From Variovorax ginsengisoli (lineage in GTDB: Bacteria > Pseudomonadota > Gammaproteobacteria > Burkholderiales > Burkholderiaceae_C), in assembly GCF_006438845.1 (NCBI RefSeq), contig NZ_RCZJ01000004.1, forward strand, positions 124,001-188,000: DNA of 64,000 nt. Direction: 5' to 3'. A program made the position numbers and the translations under genes. The notes beneath the pieces are model-generated. The model was not told the origin of the DNA, ran no database searches, and saw only the letters and a list, made by a program, of their open reading frames with translations. Below are positions 11,143 through 20,251 of the stretch, piece by piece (the stretch's first letter is position 1; the number at the start of each line of letters is the position of its first letter).

Positions 11143-11919
11143 CTAACCGGCAGCGCTCGGCGCCCCGGCGAGGCTCGCCGCCAGTTGCCGGTGCGCCGCG
11201 CCGTCCCACGCCACCGACAGCTGGTTCTTCGCCTGCAGATAGTGGTGGGTGAAGACCGCGAGGTACGCCTCCAGTGTCTGCGCGGCGATGGGCTCGCCGG
11301 CGAGCGCCATGCACAGTGCGGCCACCTCGCTGGTGCAGAAATGGTCGTCGCGACCGGAGCGGCGCAACTGGTATTGCGAGATCCGCTCCGGCGCTAGGCT
11401 GAGCACCGGCAAGGCATCGAGGCAAGGGCTTCGGCCGAACATTTTTCGGGCTTCGGCCCAGGTGCCGTCGAGCAGGATGAACAGCGGCCGCTTCGCGCGC
11501 TCGCCGGTGCCGTCGACGCGCGGCGTCACGGCGTGCACCACCCGCTCCTGCGCGGCGTATTGCCCCGGGAACACCACGTACGGCTGCCACTGCGGGTCGC
11601 GCAGCAGCGCCAGCAGCGCCGGATCGGTTTCGGTGCGCGCCCATCCGAAGGCGAAGGTGTCGACCACCGCGTCGGCGATCAGCCAGCCCGTGTTGCTGGG
11701 CTTGAGCGGCTCGATGTCGGCCATCAACAGGCACACGCCCGCGCGCGTGACCAGCGATGGACGCAAGGCGCACATGCAGTGGCTGGGCAGCAGCCGGCAG
11801 CCGGCGCAGCGCTCGCGCTTGAAGCCGCCGCGGGCGAGAAAGGGCTTGGCCGCGCGCGCCAGGCGCGCGCTGCGCAAACGCGACACGGCGTGGGGAAAGC
11901 GCGTCGCCTTTTCGTCCAC
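11143..11919 (-). CDS. DTW-domain protein, probable tRNA-uridine aminocarboxypropyltransferase
   Basis: DTW-domain proteins transfer the 3-amino-3-carboxypropyl group of S-adenosylmethionine to a tRNA uridine; E. coli TapT makes acp3U47. The signature appears as LLDGTWAEARKM, and an N-terminal Cys cluster (CAGCRLLPSHCMC) matches the family's zinc site. The likely start is GTG at 11919, five bases after the stop of the upstream TPR gene. An in-frame ATG at 11970 would add 17 residues but overlap that gene by 47 bases. It is the last gene of the minus-strand run algZ-algR-permease-TPR-DTW, and its substrate is inferred from the family. Confidence 0.85.
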   Translation of the reverse strand: MDEKATRFPHAVSRLRSARLARAAKPFLARGGFKRERCAGCRLLPSHCMCALRPSLVTRAGVCLLMADIEPLKPSNTGWLIADAVVDTFAFGWARTETDPALLALLRDPQWQPYVVFPGQYAAQERVVHAVTPRVDGTGERAKRPLFILLDGTWAEARKMFGRSPCLDALPVLSLAPERISQYQLRRSGRDDHFCTSEVAALCMALAGEPIAAQTLEAYLAVFTHHYLQAKNQLSVAWDGAAHRQLAASLAGAPSAAG

Positions 11920-11923
11920 CGCT

Positions 11924-12664
11924 TCAGCGCTGTACAGCGACCAGGGTGGATGCCAGTCCAGCTTCGGCACGCGCGTAACCGGGTTGCAAGGCCAGCGCGC
12001 GTTGGTAGTCGGCCACTGCTTCGGCGGGCCGGCCCAACGCGGCCAGCAGGTCGCCGCGGTTGCTCAGAATCTGCGCACTGGGCGGAGCGGCGGCGATCGC
12101 GCTGGCGTACGCCGCGAGCGCTTCCGGATCGCGGCCCAGGTCGTGCAGCAGGCCGGCGCGCAGGTTGTGCGCGATGCTCCAGTTGGGCGAACGCGCCAAC
12201 AGCGCATCGACCGTGGCGAGCGCGTCTGCAAGCTGCCCGCTCTGCGCCTGCACGCCGGCCAGGCGGACCGCGAACCAGCGGTGGTCGGGCGCCAGCTGCA
12301 GCGCCCTGCCCCAGCGCCGCGAGGCTTCGGGCATATCGCCGGCGCGGGCATGCAGCGATGCAATGAAGTTCTGCACGTCGGCCTGGTCGGGGTGGGCGGC
12401 GTCGAGTTCGCCGGCGATCTGCAGCGACGCGGCCGCGTCGCCGGCGCGCAGGGCCTGGCCGATGCGCGCGTTGAATTCGCGTGCGTCGGCAGGCCATTGC
12501 GCGATGCGCGCAGAGAGCGCCGCCTGCTCGGCCTGCATCTCCTGCCGGTAGGCGTTGTCGAGGTCGGCAATGCCCGGCGTCCGCGGCTGGGCCGGCGCGG
12601 CGGCGCAAGCCATGGCGAGCAACGCGCACGCCAGCCAGCGCCACCGGCGGCTGCGCTCAGTCAC
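11924..12664 (-). CDS. Exported tetratricopeptide-repeat protein
   Basis: This is a 246-residue protein with an N-terminal signal peptide (basic MTERSRRWRW, hydrophobic ACALLAMACAAAPA, cleavage probably after APAQ), so it is periplasmic or membrane-anchored. Residues 30-245 are helix-pair repeats with TPR spacing (for example DPEALAAYASAIAAAP and RPAEAVADYQRALALQPGYA). TPR domains are protein-interaction scaffolds and no specific function can be assigned. Its ATG overlaps the end of the permease gene by 8 bases and its stop is followed by the DTW gene, indicating one operon. Confidence 0.8.
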   Translation of the reverse strand: MTERSRRWRWLACALLAMACAAAPAQPRTPGIADLDNAYRQEMQAEQAALSARIAQWPADAREFNARIGQALRAGDAAASLQIAGELDAAHPDQADVQNFIASLHARAGDMPEASRRWGRALQLAPDHRWFAVRLAGVQAQSGQLADALATVDALLARSPNWSIAHNLRAGLLHDLGRDPEALAAYASAIAAAPPSAQILSNRGDLLAALGRPAEAVADYQRALALQPGYARAEAGLASTLVAVQR

Positions 12665-13928
12665 CGAGCAGTTCGCCGATGGGCTGCAGGTCTTCGACCC
12701 GGTCGCAGATCGACTTGACGATCATCATGATCGGAATGCCCAGCAGCAGCCCCCAGATGCCCCACAGCCAGCCCCAGAAGATGACGCCGATGAACACCGC
12801 GACCGGGTTCATGCGGCTGGTGCGGCTGGTGAGCCAGGGCACCAGCAGATTGCCCACCAGCGTGTGGATGAGCAGCGACGTGCCGCCCACCAGCAGCGCC
12901 ATCTCGACGCCGTTGAACTGCAGGAACGCGACCAGCGCCGACGCGCCCATGACAATGATCGAGCCGACGTAGGGGATCAGGTTGGTGACCGCCGCCACGA
13001 TGCCCCACACGGCAGCGCTCTCCAGCCCGATGGCCCAGAAGGCCAGGCCGGTGGCCACGCCGACCAGCACGCTGCTGCCGATCTGCACCAGCAGGTAGCG
13101 TTCGATGTGGCCGGTGATGTCGTCGAGCACGTGCACGGTGATCTTCTTCTTCTGCAGGCTGTGGCCGGTGATCTTGACCAGCTTGCGGCGGAAGGTGTTG
13201 CCCGAGCAGAGTGCGAAGAAGGTGAGGAAGGCCACCAGCGTGAGCTGCCCGGCCGCGGTCATGAGACCGATCGTGCCGCTCCAGAGGTAGTCGCGCACGT
13301 TGAACGGCTGGCGCTCCACGATCACGCGCTGCACGCCGCGCCGCGCCGCAGGCGCCGCCTGCGCGGCCTGCTCGAGCTGCGCGGCCGCCTGCTGCACCGT
13401 ATCGAGCGCGCTCGCGTTGTCGCGCGGGCCGCGAACCACCGCCAGACGAAGCTTCTGAGCCGCCACCGGCAGCGAATCGACGAGCTGCGCCGCACTGCCG
13501 GAAAGCGAATAGCCGGTCCATCCGAAAGCGCCGCCGATGCCCAGCAGCAGCACGGCCGCGCCCAGCACCCTCGGCACCCGCCAGCGCTCGAGCCGGTCGA
13601 CCACCGGCGACAGCGCATACGTTGCTAACAGGCTCAGCATCAGCGGAATGAAGACGGCGGCAGCCCAGTGCAACGCAAAGACACCGGCCAGCACGGCGAG
13701 CACCACCAGCGCGGCGCTGCGCACATCCACGGGCATGTGCAGCAGGATGCGTTCCCGTGCTTCCTGCACCTGCTCGGCCTGTGCCTGTTCCACCAGCTCG
13801 GTCTGTTCGGCCGATGCCGCCACAGGCGGGGGCGCTGTCCCGGAGCCGGGGGCGGTGCCCGCGTCGGCAGGCAGCGGGGTCACGGGGGGCAGCGGAATGT
13901 CGCCGTGGGGGCCAAGGGTGGCGGTCAT
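12657..13928 (-). CDS. AI-2E/PerM family transporter
   Basis: This is a 423-residue polytopic membrane protein of the PerM/TqsA (AI-2E transporter) family. About seven or eight hydrophobic segments are visible: a pair near residues 57-100, one near 115-135, and a C-terminal bundle with FLTFFALCSGN, IGSSVLVGVATGLAFWAIG, IPYVGSIIVMGASALVAF and VAVFIGVIFWGWLWGIWGLLLG. The Pro/Ala-rich N-terminal tail (residues 1-45) is cytoplasmic and variable. Family members export diverse small molecules or ions, so the AI-2E name should not be read as quorum-sensing activity. Its ATG overlaps the stop of algR (ATGA), showing translational coupling. Confidence 0.88.
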   Translation of the reverse strand: MTATLGPHGDIPLPPVTPLPADAGTAPGSGTAPPPVAASAEQTELVEQAQAEQVQEARERILLHMPVDVRSAALVVLAVLAGVFALHWAAAVFIPLMLSLLATYALSPVVDRLERWRVPRVLGAAVLLLGIGGAFGWTGYSLSGSAAQLVDSLPVAAQKLRLAVVRGPRDNASALDTVQQAAAQLEQAAQAAPAARRGVQRVIVERQPFNVRDYLWSGTIGLMTAAGQLTLVAFLTFFALCSGNTFRRKLVKITGHSLQKKKITVHVLDDITGHIERYLLVQIGSSVLVGVATGLAFWAIGLESAAVWGIVAAVTNLIPYVGSIIVMGASALVAFLQFNGVEMALLVGGTSLLIHTLVGNLLVPWLTSRTSRMNPVAVFIGVIFWGWLWGIWGLLLGIPIMMIVKSICDRVEDLQPIGELLGD

Positions 13929-14674
13929 GGTGCGTCCTTCAGTGCTTCGCGCACGCCGGCGAGTTGCCGGCGCGAAACCGCTACAGGTTCGGTGATGCCT
14001 TCGAGGCGAAGCGCCCAGCCTTCGGCGTCTTCACCATCGTCGTATTTTTCAAGGGTGCGGATCGCCGTGCGTGCGACCAGCGCGTTGCGGTGCACCCGCA
14101 CGAAACGTCGCGGATAGCGCTCCTCGAATTCGGCCAGAGAGCCGTCGAGGATGTGGCTGCGTGTGGCGGTACGCACCGTGAGGTACTTGAACTCGGACTT
14201 CAGGTAGATCACTTCGGTGAGCGGCACGCGCTCGGTGCGGCCGCGGTCCTGGATCAGGAGATGCACCGGCGCCGCGTCGGCCGGTGCCGGGCTGCGCTGC
14301 TCTTTCAGATGCCGCTCGACCTTCAGCAACGCCTGCTGAAGCCGCTCCACCCGCACCGGCTTGGTGAGGTAGTCGATCGCGTCGAGCTCGAAGGCGGTCA
14401 CGGCATGCGCCGCGTGTGCGGTAACGAACACGATGGCCGGCGCGCCGGCCCGACCGCGCAGACTGCGCGCGAAGGCCACGCCGTCCATGCCCGGCATGTG
14501 GACGTCGAGCAGCACCAGGTCGAGAGGCATCGCGTCGAGATGCTCGCGCGCCTGGTCGGCATGCGCCGCCTCGGCCACGACTTCGGCCGCAGGCGCGCTG
14601 CACTCGGCAAGCAGCGTCCGCAGGCGAGACCGCGCCAGCGCCTCGTCGTCGACGATCAGGGTTCTCAATGCCAT
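13925..14674 (-). CDS. algR: LytTR-type response regulator, AlgR family
   Basis: A 249-residue two-component regulator: the receiver domain (residues 1-120) carries the acidic pair in LIVDDEALARSRL, phospho-acceptor D57 in LLDVHMPGMDG and the lysine of YLTKPV. The LytTR DNA-binding domain (about 140-245) has the typical FVRVHRNALVA block. AlgR family members bind direct repeats to control exopolysaccharide, pili or stress genes. It lies 34 bases downstream of its partner kinase. The order argH/algZ/algR is shared with Pseudomonas, which supports the orthology; regulated targets here are unknown. Confidence 0.85.
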   Translation of the reverse strand: MALRTLIVDDEALARSRLRTLLAECSAPAAEVVAEAAHADQAREHLDAMPLDLVLLDVHMPGMDGVAFARSLRGRAGAPAIVFVTAHAAHAVTAFELDAIDYLTKPVRVERLQQALLKVERHLKEQRSPAPADAAPVHLLIQDRGRTERVPLTEVIYLKSEFKYLTVRTATRSHILDGSLAEFEERYPRRFVRVHRNALVARTAIRTLEKYDDGEDAEGWALRLEGITEPVAVSRRQLAGVREALKDAP

Positions 14675-14708
14675 GCGTTCTCCTCGCTGACCGACGTTCG
14701 CGCGCCGT

Positions 14709-15785
14709 TCATGTCCCGAGCGGGATCACGATGCGCACGCGGTAGCTCTGTTGTTCGAGTCCGGCGCTGAACTGCGCCTGCATGTCGTGCAGCAAGCGCA
14801 GCCGGTCGCGCACATTGGCCAGCGCAATGCCGTGGCCGCGCGGCAGCGGCGCGTCGGCCCAGCGCATGGGCGGCAGGCTGTTGACCACTTCGATCACCGC
14901 CATCGCACCGCGGCGCTCGGTGCGAATGCGCAACTTGGCGCCGTCGGGACTGGGCTCCACGCCATGCTTGACCGCGTTTTCCACCAGAGGCTGCAGCAGC
15001 AGCGGCGGCAAACGGGCCAAGTTGGCGGTCGGGTCGATGTCCCAGCGGATCTGCAGCCGATCGCCGAAGCGCACCTGCTCGATCGCCAGGTAGCGTTCTG
15101 CCAGTGCAATTTCGTCGGCCAGCGTCACCGATTCGTCCGGGTCGGCCAGCGCGCGCCGAAACAGCTCGGCCAGGTCTTCCAGCATGGCCTCGGCTTTGGC
15201 CGGCTCCTCGCGCACCAGCGCGATCGCACTGTTCAGGGTGTTGAAGAGAAAGTGGGGCCGTATGCGTGCCTGCAGTTCTTCCAGGCGCGCGGTGGTGGCG
15301 GCCGGCGTCTGGCCACGCGCGCGCAGCACCAGCGCCGCCATGACCACCGCGGCGAACATGGCCCCGGCCGCGGCGCTGGCGATCCACGGCGCCGTGGAGA
15401 CCACACCGGTCAGCCAGAGCAGCGCGCAGCCGTACAGCGCAGCGACTGCGCCCAGCGCGGCACCGGCCGCGTACTGTGCCGATCGCGACAGGCGCGCCAG
15501 CACCTTCTTGAGCGCGCAAGCCGCGACCAGCCAGAGCAGCGTGGCCGGCAACGCACCGCCCGTGACCGTGGCCGCAAGCACCAGCCAATCGGACAGCGTG
15601 CTCCCGACGAAGAGCGTGACCACCGCGACCACCGCCTCCACCAGCAGAACGGTACGCAGCACCACGCCGATCTGGCAGGCGTCGAACAAGCCGCCCGCAT
15701 TGGCGCGAACCGGCCCGCGAGCGGGGATGCGCGCAGAGGTTGAGGGGGTGGCCGATAAAATCGACGGGTTGCGCATTACAGACAC
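14709..15785 (-). CDS. algZ: Membrane sensor histidine kinase, AlgZ/FimS (LytS-like) family
   Basis: This 358-residue kinase has four hydrophobic segments (about residues 40-62, 66-90, 104-125 and 130-155) followed by a His_kinase domain typical of LytS/AlgZ: IRPHFLFNTLNSAIALV with phospho-acceptor H178, and a GHHK-type ATPase with LLLQPLVENAVKHGVEP (N-box) and GHGIALANVRDRL (G-box). It should sense an envelope signal and phosphorylate the downstream AlgR. The start at 15785 is the longest; ATG at 15776 is also possible. Only 40 bases separate it from the divergent argH start, and a 13-bp palindrome lies between them. Confidence 0.85.
   Translation of the reverse strand: MSVMRNPSILSATPSTSARIPARGPVRANAGGLFDACQIGVVLRTVLLVEAVVAVVTLFVGSTLSDWLVLAATVTGGALPATLLWLVAACALKKVLARLSRSAQYAAGAALGAVAALYGCALLWLTGVVSTAPWIASAAAGAMFAAVVMAALVLRARGQTPAATTARLEELQARIRPHFLFNTLNSAIALVREEPAKAEAMLEDLAELFRRALADPDESVTLADEIALAERYLAIEQVRFGDRLQIRWDIDPTANLARLPPLLLQPLVENAVKHGVEPSPDGAKLRIRTERRGAMAVIEVVNSLPPMRWADAPLPRGHGIALANVRDRLRLLHDMQAQFSAGLEQQSYRVRIVIPLGT
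15756..15761 (+). promoter_or_regulatory. Possible -10 element for argH inside algZ
   Basis: TAAAAT (5 of 6 matches to TATAAT) lies about 65 bases before the argH ATG, inside the first codons of the divergent algZ. No convincing -35 is visible at the right distance. If used, the argH leader would contain the 13-bp palindrome at 15789-15801. Confidence 0.25.
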
Positions 15786-15788
15786 ATC

Positions 15789-15801
15789 GGGTTACTAACC
15801 C
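15789..15801. promoter_or_regulatory. 13-bp perfect palindrome between algZ and argH
   Basis: GGGTTACTAACCC has 6-bp perfect arms around one base. It starts three bases from the algZ start codon and ends 24 bases before the argH ATG, in an intergenic region of only 40 bases. It could be an operator affecting both genes or a leader hairpin; no regulator is known from the sequence. Confidence 0.35.
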
Positions 15802-15825
15802 ATTATTGCCTTGCCAAGGCCTTTC

Positions 15826-17241
15826 ATGACCCAAAACCAACTCGACAAGAAATCCCAAGCCTGGTCGGCGCTGTTCTCCGAACCCATGAGCGATCTGGTC
15901 AAGCGCTACACGGCCAGCGTCTTCTTCGACAAGCGGCTCTGGCAGGCGGACATCGAGGGTTCCTTGGCGCATGCCGGCATGCTCGCCGCCCAGAAGATCA
16001 TCGGCGCGCAGGACTTGGCCGCGATCGAACGCGGTCTGACGCAAATCCGCAACGAAATCGAATCGGGCGCCTTCGAGTGGAAGCTGGACCTCGAAGACGT
16101 GCACCTCAACATCGAGGCCCGCCTCACGCAATTGGTCGGCGACGCCGGCAAGCGCCTGCACACCGGGCGCAGCCGCAACGACCAGGTCGCGACCGACGTG
16201 CGCCTGTGGCTGCGCAGCGAGATCGACCTGATCGGCGAGCTGCTCGTCGCGCTGCAGAAGGCGCTGGTCGACCTGGCCGAGAAGAACGTCGAGGTGATCC
16301 TGCCCGGCTTCACCCATTTGCAGGTGGCCCAGCCGGTGAGCTTCGGCCACCACATGCTGGCGTACGTGGAAATGTTCAGCCGCGACGCCGAGCGCCTGCT
16401 CGACGTGCGCAAGCGCGTCAACCGCCTGCCGCTGGGCGCCGCTGCGCTGGCCGGTACCAGCTACCCGCTGGACCGCGAGATGGTCGCCCGCACGCTGGGC
16501 ATGGTCGACGACAACGGCACGGCCATGGTCTGCCAGAACAGCCTGGACGCCGTGAGCGACCGCGACTTCGCGATCGAGTTCACCGCCGCGGCCTCGCTGG
16601 CGATGGTGCACATCAGCCGGCTCAGTGAGGAATTGGTGCTGTGGATGAGCCAGAGCTTCGGCTTCATCGACATCGCCGATCGCTTCTGCACCGGCTCGTC
16701 GATCATGCCGCAGAAGAAGAACCCCGACGTGCCCGAGCTGGCGCGCGGCAAGACCGGCCGCGTGGTCGGCCACCTGATGGGCCTGATCACGCTGATGAAG
16801 GGCCAGCCGCTGGCCTACAACAAGGACAACCAGGAAGACAAGGAGCCGCTGTTCGACACCGTCGACACGCTCAAGGACACGCTGCGCATCTTCGCGGAGA
16901 TGGTCGGCGGCATCACGGTCAAGCCCGAGGCCATGGAAAAGGCGGCGCTGCGCGGCTACGCCACCGCCACCGACCTGGCCGACTACCTGGTCAAGAAGGG
17001 GCTGCCCTTTCGCGACGCCCACGAGACCGTCGCCCACGCGGTCAAGGCCGCCATCTCGCACCAGGTCGACCTGTCGGAACTGCCGCTGGCCGTGCTGCAG
17101 GAATTCAACCCGACGATCGAGAAGGACGTTTATGACGTGCTGAGCCTGCGTGGCTCGCTCAACGCCCGCGACATCCTCGGCGGCACCGCGCCGGCGCAGG
17201 TGCGTGCACAGGTAGCGCGCCACCGAGGCCGGCTGGACTGA
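15826..17241 (+). CDS. argH: Argininosuccinate lyase
   Basis: ArgH cleaves argininosuccinate to arginine and fumarate, the last step of arginine biosynthesis, as a cytoplasmic homotetramer. The 471-residue protein has normal family length. The fumarase/aspartase superfamily signature [12 protein letters not shown] begins at G290, with the catalytic serine in that flexible loop, and [12 protein letters not shown] appears near residue 112. I chose ATG at 15826 with AAGG at 15816-15819 as ribosome binding site over an in-frame TTG at 15811. It is divergent from algZ. Confidence 0.97.
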   Translation: MTQNQLDKKSQAWSALFSEPMSDLVKRYTASVFFDKRLWQADIEGSLAHAGMLAAQKIIGAQDLAAIERGLTQIRNEIESGAFEWKLDLEDVHLNIEARLTQLVGDAGKRLHTGRSRNDQVATDVRLWLRSEIDLIGELLVALQKALVDLAEKNVEVILPGFTHLQVAQPVSFGHHMLAYVEMFSRDAERLLDVRKRVNRLPLGAAALAGTSYPLDREMVARTLGMVDDNGTAMVCQNSLDAVSDRDFAIEFTAAASLAMVHISRLSEELVLWMSQSFGFIDIADRFCTGSSIMPQKKNPDVPELARGKTGRVVGHLMGLITLMKGQPLAYNKDNQEDKEPLFDTVDTLKDTLRIFAEMVGGITVKPEAMEKAALRGYATATDLADYLVKKGLPFRDAHETVAHAVKAAISHQVDLSELPLAVLQEFNPTIEKDVYDVLSLRGSLNARDILGGTAPAQVRAQVARHRGRLD

Positions 17242-17302
17242 AGATGGCGAGCGTGACCCACCGTCCGAAATCGCGAAGCAATTCAGCCCGCAAGGCAAAG
17301 GG

Positions 17303-17893
17303 ATGTCCATGACCGGCAAGGCCAAGATCCTCGACGCGCGGGAATCGCGCTCCTACCTCAACGGGCCGAGCTTCTCTCTGGGCAACCGCGTCCAGCGTGC
17401 GCTCTTCATCGTGGTGTGGGCGCTCGCGGCCTCGTGGACGCCACGCCAGCTGGCACCCTGGCGACGGCTGCTGCTGCGGGCCTTCGGCGCCACCATGGGG
17501 GCGGGCAGCGATGTGCGTGGCAGCGCCAAGGTCTGGTACCCGCCGAACCTGGTGATGCACGAGCGCGCCATGATCGGCCCTCGCGTCAACTGCTACAACA
17601 TGGGCCTGATCACGCTCGAGCGTGGTGCCCTGGTTTCGCAAGACGCCAACCTGTGCGGCGGCACGCACAATTTCGACGATGCGCACTTCCAGCTGATCGC
17701 GCGAGAGATTCGGATCGGTGCGCAGGCCTGGGTCTGCGCCGAAGCCTTCGTCGGCCCGGGCGCGCAGGTCGGCGAGGGCACGGTGGTCGGCGCACGGTGC
17801 GTGGTCTTCGGCACCCTCGCACCGTGGACGGTCTACGCCGGCAACCCGGCCAAGGTGGTGCGAGAGCGAAAGCGCTTCGCGCCGTTGGCTTAA
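17303..17893 (+). CDS. WcaF-like hexapeptide acyltransferase
   Basis: A 196-residue left-handed beta-helix acyltransferase resembling WcaF, the putative colanic-acid biosynthesis acetyltransferase. The N-terminal third is partly hydrophobic (RALFIVVWALAASWTP). From about residue 68 hexapeptide repeats run through VRGSAKVWYPPNLVMHERAMIGP and onward, ending in the typical VYAGNPAKVVRERK tail. It would O-acetylate a sugar in an exopolysaccharide or lipopolysaccharide precursor. It stands alone, without glycosyltransferases nearby, so its substrate cannot be inferred. ATG at 17309 is an alternative start. Confidence 0.8.
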   Translation: MSMTGKAKILDARESRSYLNGPSFSLGNRVQRALFIVVWALAASWTPRQLAPWRRLLLRAFGATMGAGSDVRGSAKVWYPPNLVMHERAMIGPRVNCYNMGLITLERGALVSQDANLCGGTHNFDDAHFQLIAREIRIGAQAWVCAEAFVGPGAQVGEGTVVGARCVVFGTLAPWTVYAGNPAKVVRERKRFAPLA

Positions 17894-17999
17894 ACGCGCG
17901 TCCAACCGGGCCCTTCCGTAGGCGCGGGCCGCATTCTGAATCCGGCCGGCGCAGGCGCCCGTATCCTCTGCATGGCCCCTTCTGCCCTTCCATTGCCGA

Positions 18000-18575
18000 A
18001 TGATCGATCCCAGCCCCGACGCCGAAATCATCGAATTGATCGACCGTGTCGGCCGACGCGAAGAGGCCGCGCTGCGGCAGCTCTACGACCGGACATCGCC
18101 ACGCCTGTTCGGGCTTGCGCTGCGCGTGGTGCGCCAGCGCGAATGGGCCGAGGACGTACTGCAGGAAGCCTTCCTTACTGTCTGGCGCGTGGCCGGCGAC
18201 TACCGTGGCACGCTGAGTCCGCCCATGGCCTGGTTGGGCATGATCGTGCGCAGCCGTGCGCTCGACCTGTTGCGCCGGCGGACCGCCGACCGCGCGCAGC
18301 TGACCCAGGAATTCGACGAGTTGCTGGCCGACACGCTCGAGTCCGATTCGCCCAACCCCATGGATCTGGCCGACGCCGGCGAGCAAGCCTGGGCGCTGCA
18401 CCAATGTCTGCAGCAGCTCGACGACAAGCAACGCCAGGTGGTGAGCCTGGCCTACCTGCGCGACCTGAGCCACAGCGAGTTGTCCGAGCAGCTCAAGCTG
18501 CCGCTGGGCACGGTCAAGACGTGGATCCGTCGCGGCCTCGAAAAGCTGCGTGTGTGCATGGGCCACTTCGCATGA
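18000..18575 (+). CDS. ECF sigma factor, SigK-like
   Basis: This 191-residue protein has the two domains of a group 4 sigma factor: region 2 (about residues 20-95, with EDVLQEAF at 51-58 and a region rich in basic residues before DLLRRR) and region 4 (about 130-185) with the helix-turn-helix LSHSELSEQLKLPLGTVKTW. It redirects RNA polymerase to a stress regulon. Ten bases after its stop comes an RskA-type membrane anti-sigma factor, the usual partner. The ATG start lacks an obvious ribosome binding site. The regulon and signal are unknown. Confidence 0.88.
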   Translation: MIDPSPDAEIIELIDRVGRREEAALRQLYDRTSPRLFGLALRVVRQREWAEDVLQEAFLTVWRVAGDYRGTLSPPMAWLGMIVRSRALDLLRRRTADRAQLTQEFDELLADTLESDSPNPMDLADAGEQAWALHQCLQQLDDKQRQVVSLAYLRDLSHSELSEQLKLPLGTVKTWIRRGLEKLRVCMGHFA

Positions 18576-18585
18576 AGGAAGCTCC

Positions 18586-19338
18586 ATGAATATCGCCTCT
18601 CCCGCCGAGCGCCTCGAACTGCTGGCCGCCAGCTATGCGCTGGGCACGCTGCGCGGGGGCGCGCGCCGCCGCTTCGAGACGCTGGCGCGAGAGCACGCAA
18701 CGGTGCGCGCTGCCGCGCTGATCTGGCAGGGGCGGTTTGCCAGCCTCACCGAGCTGGAGGCCGCCGCGTTGCCGGATGCGGCAGTGTGGACCCGCATCCG
18801 CAATCGGATCGAGGCCGAGAAGGAGGCGCAGGCGCTCGCACGTCAGCGCCAGGCAGCGCCTGCCTCTGCACCTGCGCCGCGTGGCTGGTTGCGCAGCCTG
18901 GCCCTGTGGCGTGGCGCTTCTGCGGCAGGCGCGCTGGCTACCGTGCTGGCGGTGGTGGTCGGTGTGAACCTGCGCGACGAATTGCGCAACGCGCCGGCGG
19001 TGCGCTACGTCGCCGTGCTGCAGAACGACCAATCTGCAGCTTCGGTGCTGGTGACCTTCGACCCCAAGCAGCAGCAACTCACGCTGCAGCGCCTGGGCGA
19101 CTACGCCGAGGGCGCCGACAAGTCGCTGCAGCTCTGGGCGCTGCCGCCGGGCGGTGCGCCGCGCTCGCTCGGCGTGCTCGACCGGTCGCCGGCACTGCGG
19201 CTGGCCGCCGCAGAATCTGCTGTGCGCGCGGTGCCGACCCTGGCCATCAGCCTGGAACCGCGCGGCGGCGTGCCGAGCGAACGCGGCCCCACGGGCCCGG
19301 TGCTGTTCAAGGGCGCGCTGATCGAAAAGACCCTTTAG
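18586..19338 (+). CDS. Membrane anti-sigma factor, RskA-like
   Basis: This 250-residue protein should hold the preceding ECF sigma factor inactive at the inner membrane. The N-terminal 100 residues (LELLAASYALGTLRGGARRRFE...) match the anti-sigma domain of the RskA group, one hydrophobic segment lies at about residues 109-128 (AGALATVLAVVVGVNL), and the remaining 120 residues form a periplasmic RskA C-terminal domain with the family's LQLWALPPGGAPRSLG block. The ATG at 18586 is preceded by a strong AAGGAAG at 18575-18581. Release is normally by regulated proteolysis. Confidence 0.85.
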   Translation: MNIASPAERLELLAASYALGTLRGGARRRFETLAREHATVRAAALIWQGRFASLTELEAAALPDAAVWTRIRNRIEAEKEAQALARQRQAAPASAPAPRGWLRSLALWRGASAAGALATVLAVVVGVNLRDELRNAPAVRYVAVLQNDQSAASVLVTFDPKQQQLTLQRLGDYAEGADKSLQLWALPPGGAPRSLGVLDRSPALRLAAAESAVRAVPTLAISLEPRGGVPSERGPTGPVLFKGALIEKTL

Positions 19339-19429
19339 CCCGCAGACAGTTACGATTTGAGGGCCGATGGCCCGGGAACTTGCCAACCAGGGGCCGTCGA
19401 AGCACGTTGTGTTCGACGCCATGGTGCCG

Positions 19430-20251
19430 ATGAAAATCCCCAAATCTCTTCTTTCTCTGAGCGCTGTACTGGGCCTTTCACTAGGTTTTGCCGGCGCGGC
19501 GTTGGCGCAGGCGACCGGGGCGCCACAGGCCCCGGCGCTGGCGACACCCACAGCGTCACCCGACTATCTCGCGGCCGTGACGCGCTGGCAGGCGTCGCTC
19601 ACGGCCTTCGCCACGGCGGACAAGGAACGGCTGCCCGGCACCGACGGCGTGCTCTTCGTAGGCAGTTCGACCATCCGTTTCTGGACGCACCTCGCGCAGG
19701 ACTTTCGCCAGTCGCCGGTGGTCATCAACCGCGGGTTCGGCGGCTCGACGATGGCCGACTGCAGCCTCTTCACGCGCGAACTGGTGGTGCGCTACCGACC
19801 ACGCCACGTGCTGGTCTACGCCGGCGACAACGACCTCGCCGAGGGCCGGACGCCACGACAGGTGCTCGAAAGCTTCGCGCAATTCGTCAACACGGTGCGC
19901 ACCGAGCTGCCGGACGCCCGCATCAGCTACATCTCGATCAAGCCCAGCCCTTCGCGCGAGGCGCTGCTGCCCAAGATCCGCGTGACCAACGACATCATCG
20001 CGGCGTACGTGCGCACCATGGCCAACGGCGAGTACATCGACATCTTCACTCCGATGCTCGGCGCCGACGGGCGTCCGCGCGGCGAGCTTTTCCTGGGCGA
20101 CCGGCTGCACATGAACGAGGCCGGCTACCGGCTGTGGCAGTCGGTCATTTCCGCCCATGTGACGGCACCGGCCACGCTGGCGGCGAGCCCGGCGCCGCAA
20201 CCGGTGCAGTCTGGGCCGGGCGTGCCCGTGGCGATCAGCCCCGCACCCTGA
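19430..20251 (+). CDS. Secreted SGNH/GDSL hydrolase
   Basis: The mature protein is an SGNH-fold esterase/lipase-like hydrolase. FVGSSTIRFW carries the block I nucleophile serine, NRGFGGSTM is block II, VLVYAGDNDL is the block III Asn region and DRLHMNEAGYRLW supplies the Asp/His pair of block V. A signal peptide (MKIPKSLLSL, hydrophobic core, cleavage near GAALAQA) places it in the periplasm and determined the start at 19430; in-frame ATGs at 19367 and 19421 would put extra residues before it. It overlaps the convergent opgC by 17 bases at the 3' end. Deacylation of a periplasmic glycan is possible but unproven. Confidence 0.83.
   Translation: MKIPKSLLSLSAVLGLSLGFAGAALAQATGAPQAPALATPTASPDYLAAVTRWQASLTAFATADKERLPGTDGVLFVGSSTIRFWTHLAQDFRQSPVVINRGFGGSTMADCSLFTRELVVRYRPRHVLVYAGDNDLAEGRTPRQVLESFAQFVNTVRTELPDARISYISIKPSPSREALLPKIRVTNDIIAAYVRTMANGEYIDIFTPMLGADGRPRGELFLGDRLHMNEAGYRLWQSVISAHVTAPATLAASPAPQPVQSGPGVPVAISPAP

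Noticed and set aside
12657..13928. AI-2 quorum-sensing exporter
   Set aside because: The family name AI-2E is broad; PerM-type members transport varied solutes and nothing here (no luxS or lsr genes) supports AI-2.
19367..19429. Upstream start for the SGNH hydrolase at ATG 19367
   Set aside because: It would place about 21 hydrophilic residues before a clear signal peptide that begins at 19430. The GAGGG before 19367 is only three bases from that ATG, too close for a good ribosome binding site.
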